A DNA stretch of 64,000 nt from Chondrus crispus (lineage: Eukaryota > Rhodophyta > Florideophyceae > Gigartinales > Gigartinaceae), in NCBI RefSeq assembly GCF_000350225.1, contig NW_005179057.1, positions 133,287 through 197,286 of the forward strand, in the 5' to 3' direction. Numbering within the stretch: the first letter of the stretch is position 1; each line of letters opens with the position of its first letter. The notes below the pieces were generated by a model that saw only the letters and a program-made list of their open reading frames with translations, had not been told where the DNA came from and did no database searches. Shown piece by piece: positions 1 through 10,233 of the stretch. Position numbers and translations under genes: made by a program.

Positions 1-384
1 GTAGTCATTTTTAGTTACCGTAAGCTACAGTAAGCTGGCTACAGTATGTACAGCTACTGTAGTCCGTCCGGTGCCACCGCCCTACTAGGGGGTATAAGAT
101 AGGGGGGCACCGGGCTGGAGGTAAACCGAGGGAAGCACGCCTCCCCTTACTTCCTACCCTAGTCCTTTACCGTACGGTTAAGTAAGTCCCGCAGGTTTCC
201 AGCTCGCCACCGGTCGTACTGCTCTACACCCCAGTACGACTGCGCGTGTCCAGTGCGGTGTACCTCCCTTGTCCTGTGCTTCCTACCGTTCCGGATTATT
301 CTACCTGACGCTCCAGTGTAGCGGTCCCCCAAGCTCCCTCATTTTAGGTACAGCCTGTCCTTTTCCGTTTACGGTTTAGCGTCC
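1..384. other. Left edge, no gene seen
   Basis: I see no credible coding region, repeat boundary or RNA gene here. Short GTAGC/CTACAG-rich stretches occur at the start, but nothing can be assigned. Confidence 0.5.
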
Positions 385-717
385 CTACGGTTGTACCACA
401 ACGTACTTATTTGCGAGTCTATCGTAGCAGATAGACTCAATATTCCAAGCATCATCCTCCACGTGATCATAAGCACGCTTATCGTCAATCGATTCAGTCA
501 GCCCGACTCGGGAAAATTCATGTACCGAGACCCCGTGCTTTCCTCGCGCACTTAAGTGGATGACCACATGTCGACCGAAAAGGCGGAGCATTTCCCTTAA
601 ATCCAAGTCATACCTTGTCAGATTTGGTCCAACCCAAACATGGTACGGAAAACGAGGCGAAGCTTCTTCATTCTTCGACACCTTCATTACGTCCGTTCTT
701 TGAGACAATAGCCACAT
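385..717 (-). pseudogene. Possible Ty1/copia integrase C-terminal fragment
   Basis: A 110-codon open frame. Its residue pattern resembles the copia region just after the integrase core: an SPxxPYxxW-like segment, then LRLFGR followed by VVIHL, then a stretch ending in AYDH and CYDRL. This parallels the same region of the copia element at 7528-7899 (IFGQLG, then NIMGN, then NFNVYH). No integrase core or reverse transcriptase flanks it, so it would be an isolated remnant. The match is a general pattern and not a catalytic motif, so the assignment is tentative. Confidence 0.3.
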
Positions 718-1253
718 TATCCTCTCACGAGCGTTGTGCTCTTCAACGGATACTCTCGCCGCCTTCGACGCGATATGTTGACGGGGCGCCTTGCCGCCAG
801 TACTGCGGCGCGCGCCGTCTGCTTGGTTTTCGCCATCCTCGTCAGATCAGCTTTCTTGCAAGGGGCAGACCCGAGAATTTAAACCTCACCTGAGTCCGCC
901 ACACAAGCAATCAGCGATCTCTGAGACTGGAGGCAATTAGAACCTGACGCGTTGACAGGTTCTTCAAGAAAAAAAACGCAGGAACACCGAAGTTAGTTGT
1001 GTGAAAAGTAGAGAAGGTGGGTAGGATAATGATTGAAGTGACAGCTTACAGCGATGATGAGCTGTACACGTGTATACGTGGAGCGATTGGGGGATTGGTG
1101 TCGATGGTGACACTAAATTGTGTCAAATGAAATCGTCAAGGTCGAGCGCCGGTTCCCTGACTCAAGCCGATCACCAGGAGCAGCACCGGTCAGTATATAT
1201 GTTGCCCCTGCCCGGGTATGGGGCTGGGGAGGGGGTCGTGTGGGGGAGATTTT

Positions 1254-1278
1254 GGGTACTGTACAGGGTACAGTACCC
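1254..1278. repeat. Perfect 11-bp inverted repeat, 3-nt loop
   Basis: GGGTACTGTAC is followed by AGG and its exact reverse complement. It lies in a region (about 900-1550) with purine and pyrimidine runs and no recognised gene. Confidence 0.6.
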
Positions 1279-1554
1279 AGGAGTGGCCCCAGGACCAAAG
1301 CCTTCAAAAGATGATTTTATTGGTCTACGTGTACGCCAGGTGTACACGTGGACAATCTCCCTTTGAAGGGCGGCGGTCCTGGGAAGTGGAAGATGCAGGC
1401 CGCCCCTCTATAAGAGAAAGGGGCGCGCCGCGACACCCCGCGACAGGGGGGACAACAGAAAAAAAAAACAACAACACCGGGACCGACCCCCCCTCTTGAA
1501 ATAAACATCTCGCTTTTCTCTCTCCCCTACGCGCGCAGCCCCCTTTTTTAGCTG

Positions 1555-2381
1555 TCAACATGTGGTCATGATCTCTACAGTGCGGATGGATTTGTCGAAA
1601 AGGCCTACTGTAGGGATTTGGCGTGGACGCAAATGCGCCTGCGTGGACGACCGAATTTCGGGGACCTTGATTTCGTGTCGGTATTCAACGGTTCCGTTTT
1701 TGGGTCCGATTTCAAAACCCACAAATGCATGCAAATCCTCGTCGAGCACGGCCCCCCGCATCTTCTCCTCGGACACGGGCCCGCGCGTGCCGGGCCCCTG
1801 CGCCTCCTCGGCGTCGTTCTTGTCCTTCATGGCGCGCCCGTAGAACGACCGCGCCCGGTCGCGCGAGAACGTGCACGCGGGCGGCGTCTGCTTGTCGCTG
1901 AGCACACGCTCGCCTGCGAACGGCGCTGCTCTGCACGCCGCGGCCGCACCCTCGGGCGCCCCGACGCCGGTGGCGGTCTCGTCGGTGGGCGTGTCGCGCG
2001 CGTCCGCGACAGGCTCCTCCGGCGCTATTTGAAGCACGGTGACGTGCGCGTCGAAGCGCAGCGAGTTGGGGCGGTTTTGCATGTCGCGCATGCGGTGGAG
2101 CGGCGGGTCGTCGGCGGGTTTCGGCGGAGCGGCGGCGACGGGGGTGTCGGAAGGGTCGGCCGGTCGAGAGTTAGTGGCAAGGGGTCTGTGCTGCTGGCGC
2201 GGCCGGAGCTAGCGACGCTGTGGACGCGGGAGAAGTCGCTGCGCCAGACGGAGGAGCCGGAGGCCGGACTGTCGGTGTCGGCGTCGGAGGCGAAGGCGGG
2301 ATCGAAGGCGCCGACGCAAACGGGGTCCGTGATGGTCTGGGAGAAGTGGTCGGGCGTGGGCGACGGCGGCGGGCGGCGCAA
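1555..2381 (-). pseudogene. GC-rich protein-coding fragment, frameshifted, function unknown
   Basis: The minus strand has two open frames that look like one broken gene. The upstream part (about 2165-2381) encodes a Ser/Thr/Asp-rich, low-complexity N-terminal segment containing SSVWRSDFSRVHSVASSGRA. The downstream part (1555-2208) continues through PADDPPLHRMRDMQNRPNSL and a segment with LDEDLHAFVGFEIGPKNGT, ending in the 48-bp repeat. They are one base out of register, and a TAG closes the downstream frame at about 2209. GC content is much higher than in the flanks, as in the other host-type fragments of this window. No family is recognised. An undetected intron is an alternative to a frameshift. 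Confidence 0.4.
1560..1607 (+). repeat. 48-bp dispersed repeat, copy 1
   Basis: The reverse complement of this block recurs at 9919-9966 with three mismatches. In the minus-strand frame it encodes the last residues (GLFDKSIRTVEIMTT) of the reading frame covering 1555-2208. The three mismatches are spaced by 12 bases and all fall at third codon positions of that frame; two are synonymous and one changes F to L. Confidence 0.75.
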
Positions 2382-2399
2382 AAGTCATGCCCATCGGTC

Positions 2400-3300
2400 C
2401 ACTACAGTACTAACCCTGTGGCGGATCAAGGTTGATACTGGTGCCAACTTAAGCACACTAGCTTCTCTTTTTTTACCGCAGTCTGTTTACACATTCAAGC
2501 CTTACGCCAACCAACAAAAATCTGTCCACAATCTCAAGACCAACAAACGAATAACAAAAGCTCTCTTCAATTGCTTTCAAGATGTATATTTCTGTTCTCA
2601 GGCGCTCAGAAACACAGTACCTCCCGTTTGCAGGCATTTCTTCTCGATTTAGCTTTCGCATAGCTGCAAGTCAACTGAAAGGCTTAGAATATGTTGCCTC
2701 CCTGGCAAGATAAGTCTACTGAAAACGGGAGCCAGACTATAATTCAGTGCGGTACTTTTCTCAAGGTTGTACCCACGTCTGCAGCAGATTACGATTCTGA
2801 ATGTAAATCGGGGCTCATATTTACTAGGTCGTAGCTCGAAATGGGTTGAGGGTGGCTAATGGTAGATATACAGTGGTGAGAGACCAGACAATTCAAGAAA
2901 GAAGAAAAACGTCCACTTCAGCCCGTCTCTACTTGTCTGTACTCAACGAGTTCCTGCCTCTTGAATTCCTGCATCTTGAAAACTTTTCTCTTTACACAAC
3001 CCCAAGTGAGATATCCCCCCCCCCCCCCCCCCCCCCGCCCCATTTTCAATTTATTGGTCATGTAGGTGGTGGTCATGTTTCCAGAGCATTTGTGAGAATC
3101 GTTGCGAGGGACCGATTTCGTCGTGGTACCGAGGAATTGGTAAGTGCATTGGATTCACCAGCAATGGCTGAGGCAAAAGTATCTGTGAATGGGGAATAGA
3201 ATCATCGTTTGTCGTTGTTAAAGTTCAGACTCTTACGCAGGGATTCTGCCATACAATTCGCTTTTTATTCGCCGACCCGGTCACAACGTTTATGGCGTGC
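2400..3300. other. No recognisable gene
   Basis: AT-richer sequence with short open frames only. It contains the C22 homopolymer at 3015-3036. Nothing else can be supported. Confidence 0.4.
3015..3036 (+). repeat. Poly-C run of 22
   Basis: An uninterrupted run of 22 cytosines, then GCCCC. Its length is likely variable and prone to sequencing error. Confidence 0.95.
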
Positions 3301-3302
3301 CC

Positions 3303-3345
3303 ATGACTTTGTGATGTGATTATACAATATCTTCATGTTTGAGTG
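3303..3345 (+). repeat. Short direct repeat, copy 1 (partner 4531-4573)
   Basis: ATGACTTTGTGATGTGAT and the following 25 bases recur at 4531 with a few substitutions. The pair brackets the 240-bp direct repeat, so the duplicated unit may be larger than the well-conserved core. Confidence 0.6.
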
Positions 3346-3954
3346 TACTTGTATCTACGATGGCGGAATATAGAACATTGAAGTAGATCAAGTGCGGGGC
3401 AACGGGTCTGTACATGCGTGACAGACTGCAGACAATGGCAACAAAACTGTACGCCACGGACATTGTACCGCAGGTCAGGCGGCGAGATTTCGAAAGCAGT
3501 CTCGAATTGCGTTATCATTGGGATAGATGCCACATTGCCTTCCACGCACATGGACAGAAGGATGCAGATGTGGCCGTATTAGAATAGAAGCCGATGGCCT
3601 CAGATAATTGGCATACTTCGCGCTTTTCGATGTTTGTTCCATTTTGCTCTTCTCCGCATCGCCGCAGATCTTTTGACGGTTTTTGTTCAGGCGACAGCGT
3701 GAGCGATTCGCACGTTGACATTCTGACAGCAGCTCCGGTGATCGATTGACACTCCAAGGAAGCCATGAGACTGTTGTTCTTTTATGACGGGGGATGTGGT
3801 GGTAATCTGCTCGGCGGGGGGCGCTACAACTAGTGATGGTTCACGGATGGTGCCATTTTTCTATAGAAGTACATGCTGGTGGTAGAGTGTAGGACTTGGG
3901 TATGATATGTGTTGGATGCAGAGGTGGAGGGTAGGCAGATATGGAGTTGGACGT

Positions 3955-4197
3955 GGTGCTCGAACTATATAAGGAAGCAGTTGTGGGGTTCTGTACCACG
4001 CGAGACAATCCAACTAGTTGCAACGGTTGCAAGCGAGAGACGGATGCATTGGGTTGGCACGATGTGAATCAAAGGGAATGCAGGTGGGGGAGATGGTATA
4101 AAAGGAACCCTCCCTTTAAGAAGACGGTTTGTAAGACAGTGTTGTTCGTTCTCATAGAGAGGGTATTCCAATGACGAGACTGTATAGTATCATACCT
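3955..4197 (+). repeat. 240-bp direct repeat, copy 1, with TATA box
   Basis: It is closely matched by 4291-4528. Shared landmarks are GGTGCTCGAA at the start, CTAGTTGCAACGGTTGCAAG, a TATA element (TATAAAA at 4097-4103), CCTCCCTTTAAGAAGACGGT, and ATTCCAATGA near the end. Each copy has a similar short open frame (3941-4174 here) ending in LFVLIERVFQ, but the central part is out of frame between copies, so protein coding is not supported. A TATA box about 70 bases before an ATG suggests a duplicated promoter. Confidence 0.8.
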
Positions 4198-4290
4198 GTT
4201 GCAGTGACGGGTGCTGCGCAAAATGTTTTGTGTGTTTCTTTAACGCTGTATGCAATACATAATGATGTAGAGTTGTTCGTTCGATGAATT

Positions 4291-4528
4291 GGTGCTCGAA
4301 ATATAAGGAAACAGTTGTGGGGTTCCTTAACACGCGAGACATTCTAACTAGTTGCAACGGTTGCAAGCGAGAGACGGATACAATGGAACGATGTGAAACA
4401 AACGGGATGCAGGTGGGGGGCAATGGTATACAAGGAACCCTCCCTTTAAGAAGACGGTTGGTAAAGACGATGTTGTTCGTTCTCATAGAGAGGGTATTCC
4501 AATGAGGAGACTGTTCAGTATCATACCT
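4291..4528 (+). repeat. 240-bp direct repeat, copy 2
   Basis: The second copy of the 3955-4197 unit, about 94 bases downstream of it. The TATA element is altered here to TATACAA (4427-4433), while the flanking promoter-like sequence is conserved. Both copies end in CATACCT. Confidence 0.8.
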
Positions 4529-4599
4529 ATATGATTTTGTGTTGTGATTGTACAACATCTTTATGTTTGAGTAAATATTTTTCCTCAGTTGAAAGTTCT

Positions 4600-5270
4600 G
4601 TCGTTCTGCAACTTTTTAATGCTACACTACTATGACAGTACTTCTCGAATACCCCTGTAGACACTTCAGACTGGCATTACTTCGGCTCTGCTATCTAACC
4701 AATCACTTATGCGGGGCGTCGACTCACCCTCCTGAATAGAATAGGTATGCAACGAGATCCGCTTAAAAAAGTCACAACTATATCTTCTATCAAAATTTGA
4801 GTGTGCCTCACTGTTGTGGCTATATTACACTCATTCAAGTAAGGAGATTTGCGGGCAGCAGCCTACTTTCGACCAAGGAGTTGATCGGCATCCATATAGA
4901 TACCAGAGCGTTTTAATAGAATATGACCTCATTAAAGCAGTATTGCAGTATTTGAGAAATGTGTGTAGGGAATATTCATGATGCAGAGTTGCTCTTTCGA
5001 TCCATAGTAGAGGGCTGAATGTACGCGGAAAAGAAGGTTTGTGTATGGCGTGGACAAGGGAGTGGAGAACGGGTTTGGTTTGGATGCAAAAGCATGGACG
5101 TGTTTCAATATAAGGCGGAAATGGCGGGATTTTTGCATTTTGGTAGGTTAAGCTGCTTCAAGGCACAAGCGAGTGGGTCACGTGGCAGGTGAGGCGGTGG
5201 CCCCCGTTAGTGTTCGGTACACCCGTGCCCCCCTATGCGTCCTCTTCCCCCTGCACCCCCCTGCGAAAGC
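4600..5270. other. Intergenic, upstream of the 5399 gene
   Basis: No gene seen. The last 120 bases become GC-rich and contain CACGTGG (a G-box-like hexamer) before the TATA box of the downstream gene. Confidence 0.4.
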
Positions 5271-5279
5271 CCGCGGCCT

Positions 5280-5286
5280 TATAAAA
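5280..5286 (+). promoter_or_regulatory. TATA box of the 5399-6457 gene
   Basis: TATAAAA in a GC-rich context (CGGCCT before, GCTGCG after), about 113 bases before the chosen ATG. The spacing fits a TATA-driven RNA polymerase II promoter with a short 5' leader. Confidence 0.6.
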
Positions 5287-5398
5287 GCTGCGTCCGCTCC
5301 CGCCCCCTACCTATTCCCGTTCGACTCCCACCGTCAGGTTGATAATTTCAAAACCAAGTGCAATATCCTACCAGTTCAGTCGTTCCAATCACCTCACC

Positions 5399-6457
5399 AT
5401 GGACTTTGACAAGGCCGTCCAAGAACAATCTACTGTACAGTACAACGGCGGACAAGAAAGTGAAGTCTCCGAAGACGTTCATCCGCATATCGAACAAGGC
5501 AGGGCCTGGTTTGAGTGCGAGTGTGTAGAAAGTCAAGAGTTTCCCGGAACTCTGATATCTATACATAAACGAACTGAGACCGTAGCAGGGGCACCAGGAA
5601 TCGATGAGCGATTGAGATCTGCACCTACAAAAAGCGAAGGCAAGGTGTTCCCAGACGGGTCAACCTACGTAGCCTCTGCTGTTCAATATACTCAGGGCGA
5701 TGATGCACAGAAAGCCAAACTAAACGTCGTTAACAACGACGTTAATGCACTTATCGCCAAGATGACATCAATCCAAGCAACTGCTATGCAGATACTGCTT
5801 TCCAAAGGCTCCGTCACTCTACCAGGTGATAGCTCGCCTGTGATCAGACTGGGTACTGGGCAGCAGCCTAATGACGCCTACAATAATAACCCACGGTTAT
5901 GGGAGGCAGTGTTCCGGAATACTTCTGGCAAGCTGCATTCGCTTGGTTTTGTGGCTTCCTCATCACAGGTTCAGAGCTTCAAGTGGTCCGGTACCACTAT
6001 TGGTACTGCTTTCATTACTAGCGTGATCCGCGCAGCGGTCATCGGAATGTCTGGTGGTGCAATCGAGACGATAGCGGGAGCCATAATGTCTAGGCTGGGT
6101 GACGATCTGCAGATCACTTATCAAGCGACAACCTCCTCGTCAAGAACGTCGGCATTGTTGCCTGTCTACTACTACAATGAACTCACCGGGAAATTCGGAG
6201 CTGTAATTGCCGTTATCACGGTCATTATGAGTAAGAGTACCAGGGACACAACAACCGCTTGTCATAGCAGCTCATCGGTCACTACGACTTACAATAGTCG
6301 AGCTGTGACTTACCGGGTGAGCCCTGATCTGCTCAGGAAACAGATCGGAGACAACCAATCAGCGATCGACGCCGGAGCTGAATTCTTTGGGAACTCAGCC
6401 AAGGCAGGAAAAGCTGCTGCGGCGTCTTCGCCAGAGTCCACTCCAGCGTTCTTCTAG
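5399..6457 (+). CDS. Intact 352-residue protein of unknown function
   Basis: The frame opens upstream, but the ATG at 5399 sits in CACCATGG, a strong eukaryotic initiation context, after a TATA box at 5280. The protein has a hydrophilic, acidic first half, then a central region rich in small and hydrophobic residues (around residues 200-235, with AFITSVIRAAVIGMSGGAIE) and a second hydrophobic stretch (AVIAVITVIM), separated by a Ser/Thr-rich segment. The C-terminal tail is Ala/Ser-rich. No signal peptide is evident at the N-terminus. The hydrophobic stretches could be membrane helices or a buried core. I do not recognise the family. It is one of only two long, uninterrupted, non-shadow frames in the window, it is not visibly repeated here, and it has its own promoter. 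That makes it a likely live gene, or a recently acquired one. Confidence 0.7.
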   Translation: MDFDKAVQEQSTVQYNGGQESEVSEDVHPHIEQGRAWFECECVESQEFPGTLISIHKRTETVAGAPGIDERLRSAPTKSEGKVFPDGSTYVASAVQYTQGDDAQKAKLNVVNNDVNALIAKMTSIQATAMQILLSKGSVTLPGDSSPVIRLGTGQQPNDAYNNNPRLWEAVFRNTSGKLHSLGFVASSSQVQSFKWSGTTIGTAFITSVIRAAVIGMSGGAIETIAGAIMSRLGDDLQITYQATTSSSRTSALLPVYYYNELTGKFGAVIAVITVIMSKSTRDTTTACHSSSSVTTTYNSRAVTYRVSPDLLRKQIGDNQSAIDAGAEFFGNSAKAGKAAAASSPESTPAFF

Positions 6458-6522
6458 ACATTAGGCATGACAATGTTGTACTCACGATGTGTGTCTAGAG
6501 TCCTAAATGGTTGTCGGGTTAG

Positions 6523-6529
6523 TATAAAA
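6523..6529 (+). promoter_or_regulatory. Second TATAAAA motif
   Basis: TATAAAAGGG lies 66 bases after the stop of the 352-residue gene. No convincing gene follows before the copia remnant, so it may be a relic promoter or chance. Confidence 0.3.
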
Positions 6530-6587
6530 GGGCAGCCATCAAATCCCAGTAGGGCAAGAGAACGGGTACCTTAAGAAACATTGAGAG

Positions 6588-6593
6588 AATAAA
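6588..6593 (+). terminator. Candidate polyadenylation signal
   Basis: AATAAA about 130 bases after the stop codon of the 5399-6457 gene, a plausible distance for its 3' end. Confidence 0.4.
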
Positions 6594-6729
6594 GAAGCAC
6601 CGTTTGTCGGTATCTAGTTTTTTCTTTAATTTTTAGCCAAGTCGCAATTGTTCTTGAAGAATTTTCATACTCGGGTCGTCGGGGCAGCTGCCCGCATCCA
6701 CGCCCACCTGTGTGTGATCAACCACCAAA

Positions 6730-7527
6730 GTGCGAGGATCACAAGCCCCCAAATCGCTGCCCAGATTGCAAACTCCGAAAGCACATAAAAACATTGCCCC
6801 CATGCACCAGCAGCACAACCCTGCCCACAACCCCCCTGACACTGCCAATACGCGCACACAACATGAACACCACCATTGGCACATGGTATTCAATCATGTT
6901 GGCCCATCAACCATACAACAAATGGCACAGAGAAAAATGATTCCCAACCTCCCAGCATCACTTGCAAACCCGCCCCCGAAAATCACATGCACAACCTGCG
7001 CAGCAGCAAAACTCCAGCCAGCCAAACATCAGCGCAGACGACACAACTACAACACCGGCGAGGCACTCAGCAGTGACATATGCGGTCCCTTCTCCACCCT
7101 GTCAAGGCAAGGAAACAAGTACTTTATGAACGTGATTGACACAAACTCACGATACCTAATAATCACCTTCCTAAAAACCAGGGACGAAACTGCAGAACAA
7201 CTGAACAACGTACTGCAACACATCAACAAAAGCAAACCCCACAAACCACGGAGAGTCCACACAGATAATGCAAAAGAGTATCTATCAAGCACGACGCAAA
7301 CCGTATACCACAACAGTGGGGTACAACACACAACTACTGTGCTGTATTCACCCCCGGAAAACAGTATTGCCGAAAGAATCAGCAGAACCATACTGAACGC
7401 AGCACGAGCCGCATTACACCACAGTACACTTCCCACAGACCACTGGGAAGATGCAATCAAGGATGCAGCATTCAAGAACAATAACACGCTTCACCTCGGC
7501 ACACGACAAATCCCAACCACAGCATAG
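6730..7527 (+). pseudogene. Copia pre-integrase and integrase core
   Basis: The pre-integrase HHCC-type zinc motif is visible as HEHHHWH and NHVG, followed by CTTC about 35 residues later. The integrase core shows the first Asp in SSDICGPF, the second in VHTDNAKEY, and the Glu in NSIAERISRT, matching the copia D,D35E pattern. All three catalytic positions are present. The frame is stopped by TAG at 7525-7527, just after GTRQIPTTA, and the homologous sequence continues in the same frame beyond it. The codons are rich in A and C, unlike the neighbouring gene fragments. Confidence 0.85.
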
Positions 7528-7899
7528 CACGGATACACGCCGCAAGTACCACAATACCTAATATTTGGGCAACTGGGACATATTCTCAACATCATGGGAA
7601 ACACAACAATGCACAATATGCAACACAGAGCCATCTCCGTCCAGTACCTCTACGCAACCGACCTCAAACACATCGTGGTCATGAACACGGCAGACAACAA
7701 AACACGACGTGTGCGGACAGTGAACTTCAATGTCTATCATCGAGACCGTGACCCCAACAACAAGGTTCATGTGGTATTCAAGGCATCCACGCCCAAGCAA
7801 ACCCCCGCCCAAATAACCAACACAACCTCCGCCCCAATGCACCATGGCCAAGCCAAAAGTTACCCTGATGCAGCACAGTGGGCGCGAGCGCACAACTAA
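7528..7899 (+). pseudogene. Copia integrase C-terminal linker region
   Basis: This continues the integrase frame after the 7525 stop. IFGQLGHILNI and the TVNFNVYH segment correspond to the copia post-integrase region (the usual FG followed by hydrophobic residues, then a V-F-D-E-like strand). The frame ends in TAA at 7897-7899, a second interruption before RT, and resumes in the same frame afterwards (ELDNLDQNKLITWL). Confidence 0.7.
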
Positions 7900-9484
7900 G
7901 AGCTCGATAACCTAGACCAAAACAAGCTTATCACATGGCTCCCCTCTCACAAAATCCCCAAAACAACCAAACTCATACCGCTAACAATGGGGTACCGCTA
8001 CAAAAGAAACGAGAAAGGCCAGATCATGAAGCGAAAAGCAAGGTGTTCAGAAAGAGGAGACAAGATGATCCCCAACGTCCATTTCAACCCTGAAAACACG
8101 ACGACATATATGACGGACAAAACCACGGTCAGACTCGTATTTGCTATTGCCGCAGCATTTGACATCAACATCGCGCACATCGACATAAAAGCAGCGTACC
8201 TGCATGAAAAGTTTGACCACTCCGGCAGCGAGCAAGTGTATGTACGACAGCACCCAGGGTTAGATGGAACATACACACACGCACACACAGTGGGCAGGCT
8301 GAACAAGAATATATACGGCACACCGGGAGAAGGACATACCTACCTCACTGCTGTATTCAAACTCCTTAAAAAGCACAGATTCAGCCAATCAGAGGCAGAC
8401 ATGTGCCTCTTTCACAGACGACAAAATGACCACACCATAATTCTCTCTATCAGCATGGATGACTTTACCATCATAAGTACGTCCAAAAAATTACAGACCC
8501 AGTTCGCAGCCATCTTGGCCATTGCATACAACATCAAGCAGCTGGGCGAACCAAGCCAACTACTAGGCTGGACAGTCAAGAGACTCAAGAACGGCTCAAT
8601 ACATGCCTCACAACCAGCGGCGATACAGTACGTCATCAATAAGGCGGAAATGGGCGAATGCAATAGCAAACCAACGCCATACAACGACAACAAAAAATTG
8701 CATGGCCCTGTCCCCAAAGACGAACCAATGCCACATGTCACCAAAACGTATCAACAGCTGCTCGGTGACATCAGATACATCGCAGACTCAACGCGACCAG
8801 ACATATACTTTGTCGCCAACCGATTATCAGTAGCCGCGAAAAACCCCACGACAAGGCACTGCAATGCCCTCAAGCGTCTGATCAGATATATGAAACACAC
8901 ACAGATGCATGGACTCATACTTGCAGGAGGAAAACACAAAATGGACCTGCACTGTATTCCAAACCTCCTCGAAACGTATAGCGATGCGGACTTCGCAACA
9001 GACGTCACAGACTGCAAATCCATATCAGGAATGATCCACATGTACAATGGAACACCTGTGTGTTGGGGCTCTATCAAGCAATCCATCACAGCATATGCTG
9101 TGATGGATTGCTTGTCGATAATATTATCGACATGCGAATCAGTATACATTGCTGCAACATCCTCAGCACAGCAAACGACATGGATCAGACCTCTACTCAA
9201 TGACATCGGCATGCTGTCCCAAGACGCCACACCCTTCCACATAGAAAACCAATCTGCAATACCAGTCGCAAAGAACAGTGACCAACAAAACGCAAAAAGT
9301 TCATTGACATCAGACACCACTACCTCACCCACCAAACCAGAGCAAAGGCGATAAGCATACGCCAAATTCAGTCACCAGACATGCTCGCAGATATATTAAC
9401 AAAGCCGCTCACTCCGAAACCATTCACACACTTAAAAAAAAGCTACAAGTGCGCAACCCCCCACCCCCGCACCAACCAAAAGGG
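7900..9484 (+). pseudogene. Copia reverse transcriptase and RNase H
   Basis: RT motif A is visible as HIDIKAAYLH. The catalytic pair is in ISMDDFTII (nucleotides about 8451-8466), where YVDD is usual. The GLKQSPR motif is degenerate (NIYGTPGEG). Connection motifs follow: LLGDIRYIADSTRPDI and a Y-M-K-H-T segment. RNase H shows YSDADFATD, then the pre-LST region interrupted by a palindromic insertion (9075-9130), then LSTCESVYIAATSSA. The frame ends at 9354, but the C-terminal copia signature (SPDMLADILTKPL) continues in another frame from about 9297 to 9480, so there is a late frameshift. Confidence 0.85.
9075..9130. repeat. Two abutting perfect palindromes (40 nt and 16 nt) inside copia RNase H
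   Basis: 9075-9114 is a perfect inverted repeat with 20-nt arms and no loop. 9115-9130 is a second perfect palindrome (TCGATAAT and its complement). In the protein they place about ten extra residues between the KQ and LST motifs of RNase H, where copia proteins usually have about four. The insertion keeps the frame. Confidence 0.9.
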
Positions 9485-9918
9485 TGGCGCTACAGCGACG
9501 GGAGGAGTGTGGTGATAACCATAACAGCGCAGTCGCAGTAGCGCTCACCAAGTGATGATAACCATACACGTAGTACACGCATCACAGCCACGCACAGACG
9601 ACGGCGAGCGGCGACTAGCCTTAAGCGAGCAAGTGAGAGATAGGAAGATAAACTGAGTCATCGTCTCATCACCACACTGTGCTACCCGCCGGTACACGGT
9701 GTAGCACAGGTGGGCGCGGGGGGCGCCGATACTCCCCCGAATGCACACTGCCTCGCACACGTGTACCGTATATCCGCGCTCAGCTGTGCCAACCAAGCGT
9801 CACACACCTCCGCGGAGACACCTGCATATGCATGCACGTTTGATAAAAAAAGTCTATTTACAACAAGGCAGACCCCAAGGCAGAACCGGCATCGGTGTAT
9901 GCCGTTTGTTTAACTTAA
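9485..9918. other. Downstream of copia, possible LTR remnant
   Basis: No gene is supported. The sequence after the copia C-terminus (TGTGGTGATAACCATAACAG, with GTGATGATAACCATAC repeated nearby at about 9552) could be the start of a 3' LTR, but no partner copy is visible. Confidence 0.3.
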
Positions 9919-9966
9919 TAGGCCTTTTGGACAAATCCATTCGCACTGTAGAAATCATGACCACAT
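9919..9966 (-). repeat. 48-bp dispersed repeat, copy 2
   Basis: The reverse complement of 1560-1607 with three mismatches. It lies about 270 bases upstream of the Harbinger transposase start. It could be a terminal or subterminal sequence of that element or a duplicated coding scrap. Confidence 0.75.
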
Positions 9967-10233
9967 AAACAAGAATGGCTGCATTTACGAAAAACACATC
10001 AACTTTACGTAAAGACAGAGCGATTACACAATACAGTATCAATTATCATAAACAGCGTCGAAATGCAGAATTTCAAAATTTTTACACAACCCCGCCCCTT
10101 TGCGCATTGCCACGCCAAACGCTCATAAGACACATTTCTCACCGAATTCACTTCAACATTGCGCATTAACTATGCACAAATTCTGTCCCAGCGCTATCAC
10201 CAGACCAATTCAGCCCCTTTTTTTCTCACCACT

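Larger units (their letters stand above)
6650..9490 (+). mobile_element. Ty1/copia retrotransposon, 5'-truncated and decayed
   Basis: The domain order (zinc-binding pre-integrase, integrase, reverse transcriptase, RNase H) is that of Ty1/copia, with integrase before RT. Gag and protease are not recognisable, and no LTR pair could be found by eye. The reading frame is closed by two nonsense codons and a late frameshift, and the RNase H carries a palindromic insertion. The element is therefore non-autonomous. Confidence 0.85.

Noticed and set aside
1618-2652. A 344-codon plus-strand ORF
   Set aside because: Arg/Gly/Val-rich with no motif. It runs from GC-rich DNA into unrelated AT-rich DNA, which is typical of a shadow of the minus-strand coding fragment.
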